A DNA stretch of 10,103 nucleotides from positions 1 through 10,103 of the forward strand of contig JAOPVM010000258.1 in the NCBI GenBank assembly GCA_025966215.1, read 5' to 3'. The notes under the pieces are model-generated. The model did not search any database. It worked only from the letters and a program-made list of their open reading frames with translations, and was not told the origin of the DNA. Position numbers and translations under genes: made by a program. This document shows, in pieces, positions 6,652 to 10,103 of this stretch; the first letter of the stretch is position 1; the number at the start of each line of letters is the position of its first letter. The stretch comes from Klenkia sp. (GTDB taxonomy: Bacteria > Actinomycetota > Actinomycetes > Mycobacteriales > Geodermatophilaceae).

Positions 6652-6729
6652 ATGTGCTCGTGCTGGGAGCACCGCGTGCCTGAGCGACACGTCGCCGAGG
6701 CTGTCGGTGACCGCGGTCGCTGCCCGTGA
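6652..6729 (+). CDS. 25-codon ORF, candidate leader peptide coupled to coaD
   Basis: ATG 6652 is preceded by GGGAGG (6641-6646) with 5-nt spacing, the strongest ribosome site in the window. Its stop TGA (6727-6729) overlaps the coaD GTG (6726-6728) in a GTGA arrangement. The peptide starts MCSCWEH, has cysteines at 2, 4 and 24, is rich in charged residues and has no membrane segment. About 80% of its codons end in G or C, as expected for coding DNA here. coaD has no ribosome site of its own, so ribosomes finishing this ORF probably initiate coaD. Whether the peptide itself has a function, senses cysteine or charged-tRNA supply, or merely delivers ribosomes is unknown. I know of no named family for it. 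Confidence 0.55.
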   Translation: MCSCWEHRVPERHVAEAVGDRGRCP

Positions 6730-7208
6730 GACGAGCTGTGTGCCCAGGGTCCTTCGATCCCGTCACCAACGGGCACGTCGACGCGATCAGCCGGGCCGCC
6801 GCCCTCTACGACGAGCTGGTCGTGGCGGTGCTGGTGAACCCCGGCAAGGCCGGGCTCTTCGACGTTGCCGAACGCATGGCGCTCATCGGGGAAGCAGTGT
6901 CCGGGCTGGCCAACGTGACCGTCGACAGTTTCGACGGGTTGTTGGTCGACTGGTGCCGGAGCCACGACGTGCCGGTGATCGTCAAGGGGCTGCGGGCCGT
7001 CGGCGACTTCGAGTACGAGCTGCAGATGGCCCAGATGAACCGCGAGCTGGCCGGGATCGAGACGGTGTTCCTCCCGACCGCGCCCCACGTGGGCCACCTG
7101 TCTTCCAGCCTGGTCAAGCAGATTGCCCGTTTCGACGGCGATGTGTCGGGCCTGGTGCCACCGCGCGTCAACGACCGGCTGGTCCAGATCACCGGGGGGC
7201 GTCCGTGA
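6726..7208 (+). CDS. coaD: phosphopantetheine adenylyltransferase (PPAT)
   Basis: The 160-residue product matches the usual CoaD length. It transfers AMP from ATP to 4'-phosphopantetheine, giving dephospho-CoA and pyrophosphate, the penultimate step of CoA synthesis in the cytoplasm. The nucleotidyltransferase signature CPGSFDPVTNGH (6-17) includes the (T/H)xGH motif as TNGH. VIVKGLRAVGDFEYELQMAQMNREL (84-108) is the classic CoaD core, and LSSSLVKQIA (125-134) replaces the usual SSSLVKE stretch. GTG 6726 is the only usual start after the in-frame stop at 6708-6710. There is no SD, so translation probably depends on the overlapping 25-codon ORF. It is often next to rsmD in actinobacteria, but here it is flanked by transporter genes. 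It supplies the cofactor consumed by both CoA ligases nearby, though that link may be coincidence. Confidence 0.97.
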   Translation: MRRAVCPGSFDPVTNGHVDAISRAAALYDELVVAVLVNPGKAGLFDVAERMALIGEAVSGLANVTVDSFDGLLVDWCRSHDVPVIVKGLRAVGDFEYELQMAQMNRELAGIETVFLPTAPHVGHLSSSLVKQIARFDGDVSGLVPPRVNDRLVQITGGRP

Positions 7209-7443
7209 CCGCGTTCATCGACGGACCCACCAGGACCCGCCCCCGTTTCCCCATCGTCGCAGGACCGGAGCAGGCTCACCTGCGTCCTCGTCGGCGGGCG
7301 CACCGGTCAGCGGGGGCACTGTGTCTGCGCACCGAGCTCGCCGACGATGCAACGCCCTCTTCCCGAGCTGCAGGGTGGCGCCACCCCGGCCACCGTGGCT
7401 GCGCACGCCGCCACCGGGAAGGGCGAGCAGCAACCCCGCCGGG
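7209..7443. other. unexplained gap between convergent coaD and MFS exporter
   Basis: No recognisable gene was found. A rightward frame opens at GTG 7205, overlapping the coaD stop as GTGA, with codon use resembling coding DNA for roughly its first 25 codons (starting MTAFIDGPTRTRPRFP). It then becomes Arg/Pro-rich and low in character and continues to 7549 inside the opposite-strand MFS gene. This could be a decayed remnant of a third gene of the coaD transcript, or chance. The palindrome at 7373-7386 is the main structural element. Confidence 0.4.
7373..7386. terminator. 14-bp GC-rich palindrome, possible terminator for convergent genes
   Basis: GGGTGGCGCCACCC is self-complementary and would fold as a 5-bp stem with a 4-nt loop in either transcript. 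Nearby GCCACC and GGTGGC copies allow alternative pairings. No T-run is present. Confidence 0.35.
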
Positions 7444-8673
7444 TCAGGTCTCCTCGGCGTGCGCCACGTGCCGCAGCGGACGCCAGATCGCGACGACGAA
7501 CACCGCCGAGCCGACGAAGGCGAACCAGAACGGCGCGGTCACCCCGTAGCGCTGGGCCAGCAGCCCACCCAGCAGCGAGCCGATCACCAGTCCGCCGGTG
7601 GTGCCCACCAGGTTGACGCTGCCCACCCGACCCTGCAGCTGCTGCGGCACGGCGCGTTGACGGATGGTGACCGACGTCGTCCCCCAGACGAAGGCGTGCA
7701 CGCCGAACACGAAGAACACCGGCATGGCCACCCACGGGCTGGTGGTCAGTGCCAGGGCGAGGTGGGTCAGGGTCTCGATGACCAGACCGATGCGCAGCAG
7801 GTCGCTCAGGCTCACCCGCCGGGTGATCCAGCCGTAGCACGTCGTCCCCACCAGGCCGCCGGTCGCGATCACCGTGGTCACGAGGCCGTAGCCGATCTCG
7901 CCCAGATCCAGCCGCTGCATCGCGTAGAGGACCAGCACCGCCCAGGCGGCGCCGAACGTCAGGTTGAAGATGAAGATCGTCAGCACCAGCGTGCGGACGG
8001 CGGGGTGGTGCCGCACCCAGCGGGCGCCCTCGGCGATGTCGGCGCGCAGCCGGGCCGGTGGGTCGACGTCCCGGACCGTGCCGGGCAGCGTGATGCGTGA
8101 GACGAGCACCGCGGCCAGCGCCACCAGCACCGCGGTCGCGCCGAACGCCCAGGCCGCACCCGCGGTGAACAGCGCCGCGCCCACCGGCGGGCCGGCCAGC
8201 TGGTTCATCGTGATCAGCCCGGTCTGCACCCGGGCGTTGCCCACCGCGAGGTCGTCGCGGACCACCAGCGCGGGCAGCAGCGTGGAGGTCGCGTTGTCGG
8301 CGAACACCTCGGCCGTGCCGAGCAGGAACAGCGCCCCGAGGACGGCGACGATCGGCACCGCGGCAGTCGCCAGCGCAGCGGTGAGCACGCCCAGGACGAC
8401 GACCCGCACCCCGTTCACCGCCACGACCAGCAGCCGCCGGTCGACCCGGTCGGTGACCGCCCCGGCGAGCAGGCCGAAGAGCATGGGCGGCAGCCACTGC
8501 ACGGTCGCGGCCAGCGACACCAGGAAGGCGTCCCGGGTCAGCGAGGCGACCAGCAGCGGCCCGGCGGCCAGCGCGATCCCGTCGCCGAGGTTCGACGTCC
8601 AGGACGACCCCAGCAGCCAGCGGAAGCTCCGTCCCAGCCGGGCCGGTGCCACGGCCTCGCTGATCGCCCCCAC
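7444..8673 (-). CDS. MFS efflux transporter, MFS_3/EntS-like
   Basis: This 409-residue protein has about 12 hydrophobic segments. Features of the MFS_3 (enterobactin-exporter-like) group are an N-terminus ending in SWTSNLGDGIALAAGPLLVA (24-43), the motif A variant GLLAGAVTDRVDRR (67-80), FADNATSTLLPALVVRDDLAVGNA (124-147), a central loop near 195-225 and RQRAVPQQLQGRVGSV (338-353). Such proteins export siderophores, drugs or other small molecules, but many members have no known substrate. The start GTG 8673 has no SD. A -10-like TAGGGT lies 9 nt upstream, which suggests a leaderless or nearly leaderless mRNA. It is divergent from doxX and convergent with coaD, with no operon partner in view. 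The role as exporter is inferred from the family only. Confidence 0.87.
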   Translation of the reverse strand: MGAISEAVAPARLGRSFRWLLGSSWTSNLGDGIALAAGPLLVASLTRDAFLVSLAATVQWLPPMLFGLLAGAVTDRVDRRLLVVAVNGVRVVVLGVLTAALATAAVPIVAVLGALFLLGTAEVFADNATSTLLPALVVRDDLAVGNARVQTGLITMNQLAGPPVGAALFTAGAAWAFGATAVLVALAAVLVSRITLPGTVRDVDPPARLRADIAEGARWVRHHPAVRTLVLTIFIFNLTFGAAWAVLVLYAMQRLDLGEIGYGLVTTVIATGGLVGTTCYGWITRRVSLSDLLRIGLVIETLTHLALALTTSPWVAMPVFFVFGVHAFVWGTTSVTIRQRAVPQQLQGRVGSVNLVGTTGGLVIGSLLGGLLAQRYGVTAPFWFAFVGSAVFVVAIWRPLRHVAHAEET

Positions 8674-8682
8674 GAGGAGTGC

Positions 8683-8688
8683 ACCCTA
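8683..8688 (-). promoter_or_regulatory. -10 box of the MFS exporter gene
   Basis: The minus strand reads TAGGGT, 9 nt before GTG 8673. That is close enough for a leaderless or few-nucleotide leader. No good -35 box was found at 16-18 nt spacing. Confidence 0.4.
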
Positions 8689-8785
8689 GGCCCGTTGCGC
8701 GATCGTGACCCGCAGGAGGAACACGTCCGCGCCACCCGGCCTTCTGCCGCACGGCCCGTACGACCCACACACCCCGGGAGTCCCC

Positions 8786-9133
8786 GTGTTCCTCGCCACC
8801 GTCGTGATCAGCGTCCTGCTGTCCCTCGCCCTGCTCGCCTCCGCAGCCGGCAAGCTCACCGAGAACCCCGGTGCCACCGCCGCGGTCACCGGGGTCGGCG
8901 TGCCGCCCGAGCGCATCCCGGTGCTCGCCGCCCTGGAGATCGCCGGCGCGGCGGGCCTGCTCGTCGGTCTGGCCTGGGCGCCGCTGGGCATCGCCGCCGC
9001 GGTCGGCGTCGTCCTCTACTTCCTGGGTGCGGTGATCGCGCACCTGCGCGTGAAGGACGGCGGGTACGGCCCGGCCGCCGGGCTGCTGGTGGTCGCCGTC
9101 CTCGTGCTGGTGCTGCGCAGCATCACCGCCTGA
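8786..9133 (+). CDS. DoxX-like family small membrane protein
   Basis: The 115-residue product is almost entirely hydrophobic, with four predicted membrane segments at about 2-21, 45-63, 65-86 and 95-111. The pattern ASAAGKLTENPGATAAVTGVGVPPERIPVLAALEIAGAAGLLVG is typical of the DoxX-like group (LlasGxxKL...lG.p....l..lEl.gAlgLl.G), followed by HLRVKDGGYGPAAGLLVVAVLVLVL. The family is widespread and mostly uncharacterised; some members are linked to redox balance or thiol stress. The start GTG 8786 has GGGAG (8776-8780) 5 nt upstream; the frame stays open to GTG 8705, but that extension is not membrane-like and has no ribosome site. It is a single transcription unit ended by the hairpin at 9155-9182. 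Confidence 0.85.
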   Translation: MFLATVVISVLLSLALLASAAGKLTENPGATAAVTGVGVPPERIPVLAALEIAGAAGLLVGLAWAPLGIAAAVGVVLYFLGAVIAHLRVKDGGYGPAAGLLVVAVLVLVLRSITA

Positions 9134-9154
9134 CCCGCTGTCCGGGCCGCGGCG

Positions 9155-9182
9155 TACGCCACCCCTGAGCGGGGGTGGCGTG
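9155..9182 (+). terminator. intrinsic-type terminator after the DoxX gene
   Basis: ACGCCACCCC (9156-9165) and GGGGTGGCGT (9172-9181) pair perfectly around a 6-nt loop, with one extra T-G wobble pair outside. It lies 22 nt after the stop codon. There is no T-run. Confidence 0.75.
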
Positions 9183-9228
9183 GGGTGTCGCGGACGGGGT
9201 GGGATGCACGGGAAGATGACCCTCGAGC

Positions 9229-9250
9229 GGCCCGCACCCACGAGCGGGCC
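9229..9250 (+). other. hairpin in the leader of the 75-residue protein gene
   Basis: GGCCCGC (9229-9235) pairs with GCGGGCC (9244-9250) around an 8-nt loop, ending 8 nt before the GGAGG ribosome site. It may influence ribosome access or be incidental GC-rich pairing. Confidence 0.25.
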
Positions 9251-9268
9251 CGAGCACCGGAGGCGACC

Positions 9269-9496
9269 GTGGCCAAGAAGAACGACAAGCACGCCCACCT
9301 GGTGGAGCCCACCTGGGGCCAGTCCGAGGACGGTGGCCCGCCGCTGACCGAGCTGGTCAGCGAGATGACCGGTTCGCTGTCGCCGTTCGGCGAGGACCAC
9401 GCGTTCCCGCTGCCGGCCGAGCGGCTGCGCTACGCCCACCCGACCGACAAGCCCAACCGGGCCGGCGTCCAGCTCCGTCCGGGCGAGCGGGCATGA
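9269..9496 (+). CDS. uncharacterised 75-residue protein, coupled to acyl-CoA synthetase
   Basis: GTG 9269 is preceded by GGAGG (9259-9263) with 5-nt spacing, and the stop TGA overlaps the ATG of the next gene (ATGA), both strong signs of a real gene. The protein starts with a basic stretch (MAKKNDKHAH) and continues with VEPTWGQSEDGGPPLTELVSEM (12-33). It then has SLSPFGEDHAFPLPAERLRYAHPTDKPNRAG (36-66) and a short charged tail. It has no signal peptide, membrane segment, cysteine or familiar enzyme motif. It is likely cytoplasmic and partly disordered. I do not recognise the family. The tight overlap suggests it is made together with the acyl-CoA synthetase and may act with it, for example as an accessory or regulatory partner, but that is inference from position alone. 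Confidence 0.75.
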   Translation: MAKKNDKHAHLVEPTWGQSEDGGPPLTELVSEMTGSLSPFGEDHAFPLPAERLRYAHPTDKPNRAGVQLRPGERA

Positions 9497-10103
9497 CCGC
9501 CCCCGCGCTGCCCTCCTACAGCAGCGGCACCTCCACGGTGCCCCTGCTCGGGGACACCATCGGGGCCAACCTCGACCGGACGGCAGCGCGGGTCGGCGAC
9601 CACGAGGCACTCGTGGAGTGCGCGACCGGTCGCCGGTGGAGCTACCCCCAGCTCGTCGACGACGTCGACGCCTGCGCGCTGGGCCTGGACGCCCTGGGCG
9701 TGCAGAAGGGCGACCGGGTCGGCATCTGGGCGCCCAACTGCGCCGAGTGGGTCTTCGTCCAGTACGGCACCGCGAAGCTCGGCGCCGTCCTGGTCACCAT
9801 CAACCCGGCCTACCGCACCCACGAGCTGTCCTACGTGCTCAGGCAGGCGGGGATCTCGGTGCTGGTCGCGGCACCGGAGTTCAAGTCCAGCGACTACCGG
9901 GCCATGGTCGCCGAGGTGCGCGGTGACTGCCCGGACCTGCGCGAGGTGGTCGTCCTCGGCGACCCGGCGTGGGAGCAGCTGATGGCCACCGGCCGCGCGG
10001 CCGACCGCACGCTGCTGGCCCGCCGGGAGACCGAGCTGTCCCCGGACGACGCGATCAACATCCAGTACACCTCGGGGACGACGGGCTTTCCCAAGGGCGC
10101 CAC
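9493..10103 (+). CDS. AMP-binding acyl-CoA synthetase (FadD-like), N-terminal 203 codons, cut by window edge
   Basis: This second ANL-superfamily ligase reads off the right edge with no stop, so about 40% of a usual 540-550-residue protein is visible. It shows TIGANLDRTAARVGDHEALV (22-41), GVQKGDRVGIWAPNCAEWV (69-87), YGTAKLGAVLVTINPAYRTHELSYVL (91-116) and ends at the P-loop YTSGTTGFPKG (192-202). The INPAYR element and the long N-terminus place it with medium/long-chain fatty-acyl-CoA synthetases of the FadD type rather than with the benzoate-like ligase at 2736-4259. It would activate a fatty or branched acid to its CoA thioester for beta-oxidation or lipid synthesis. ATG 9493 overlaps the previous stop, so translation is probably coupled to the 75-residue protein; no independent ribosome site of note is present. 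Confidence 0.92.
   Translation, partial: MTAPALPSYSSGTSTVPLLGDTIGANLDRTAARVGDHEALVECATGRRWSYPQLVDDVDACALGLDALGVQKGDRVGIWAPNCAEWVFVQYGTAKLGAVLVTINPAYRTHELSYVLRQAGISVLVAAPEFKSSDYRAMVAEVRGDCPDLREVVVLGDPAWEQLMATGRAADRTLLARRETELSPDDAINIQYTSGTTGFPKGA

Noticed and set aside
8714..8719. Perfect AGGAGG on the plus strand upstream of doxX
   Set aside because: No ATG, GTG or TTG lies at a usable distance downstream (the triplet at the right place is GTC), so it is not assigned to a gene.
7307..9610. 767-codon leftward open frame across the exporter, doxX and the 75-residue gene
   Set aside because: It is out of frame with the exporter and antisense to the others. Its composition is Arg/Gly/Pro-rich and typical of shadow frames.
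7444..10103. A sharp composition change suggesting a transferred segment to the right of coaD
   Set aside because: Hand counts of a few 60-base lines gave about 73% GC on the left and 75-80% on the right. That is too small and too sparsely sampled to claim transfer.
1..10103. Mobile elements, CRISPR arrays, tRNA or rRNA genes, toxin-antitoxin or phage-defence genes
   Set aside because: I found no transposase motifs, regularly spaced repeats, tRNA-like cloverleaf or CCA end, or nuclease/defence domains on either strand.

Overview
The window is high-GC, densely coded DNA with frequent GTG starts, short SD-type ribosome sites (GGAG, GGGAG, GGAGG) and several candidate leaderless starts. This points to an actinobacterium; the Geodermatophilaceae and neighbouring orders are a plausible home, but no marker fixes the genus. 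No rRNA, tRNA, CRISPR array, transposase or phage gene was seen.

Positions 1-4906 look like one regulated catabolic module. Reading leftwards from about 4293, an operon encodes an acyl/aryl-CoA synthetase, the molybdopterin-binding large subunit of a xanthine-dehydrogenase-type hydroxylase, and a crotonase-fold enzyme cut by the left edge. Divergent to it is a PadR/Vir-type repressor gene. The two promoters are interleaved within about 33 bp, their -10 boxes form an inverted repeat, and padR appears leaderless. The regulator gene ends in a perfect 19-bp stem-loop that contains its own stop codon. Activation to a CoA thioester, Mo-dependent hydroxylation and a crotonase step is the chemistry expected for a (hetero)aromatic or unsaturated carboxylic acid. 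The 2-furoate (hmf) pathway is one concrete precedent, but the substrate is not proven by the sequence. The FAD and 2Fe-2S partner subunits of the hydroxylase are not in the window.

Positions 5020-6408 hold a leftward MFS importer of the metabolite/organic-acid:H+ symporter type. It has a good promoter about 200 bp upstream and a small inverted repeat at the predicted transcription start. It lies convergent to padR and could be the uptake system for the same acid.

Positions 6652-7208 hold coaD (phosphopantetheine adenylyltransferase). Its GTG start overlaps the stop of a 25-codon ORF that has a very strong SD and begins Met-Cys-Ser-Cys. This candidate leader peptide is the most novel item in the window. 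coaD stands here without its common actinobacterial neighbour rsmD. About 235 bp of unexplained DNA follow it.

Positions 7444-10103 hold a leftward EntS-like MFS exporter, then rightward a DoxX-like membrane protein with a clear terminator, an uncharacterised 75-residue protein, and (ATGA overlap) the first 203 codons of a second AMP-forming acyl-CoA synthetase that runs off the right edge.
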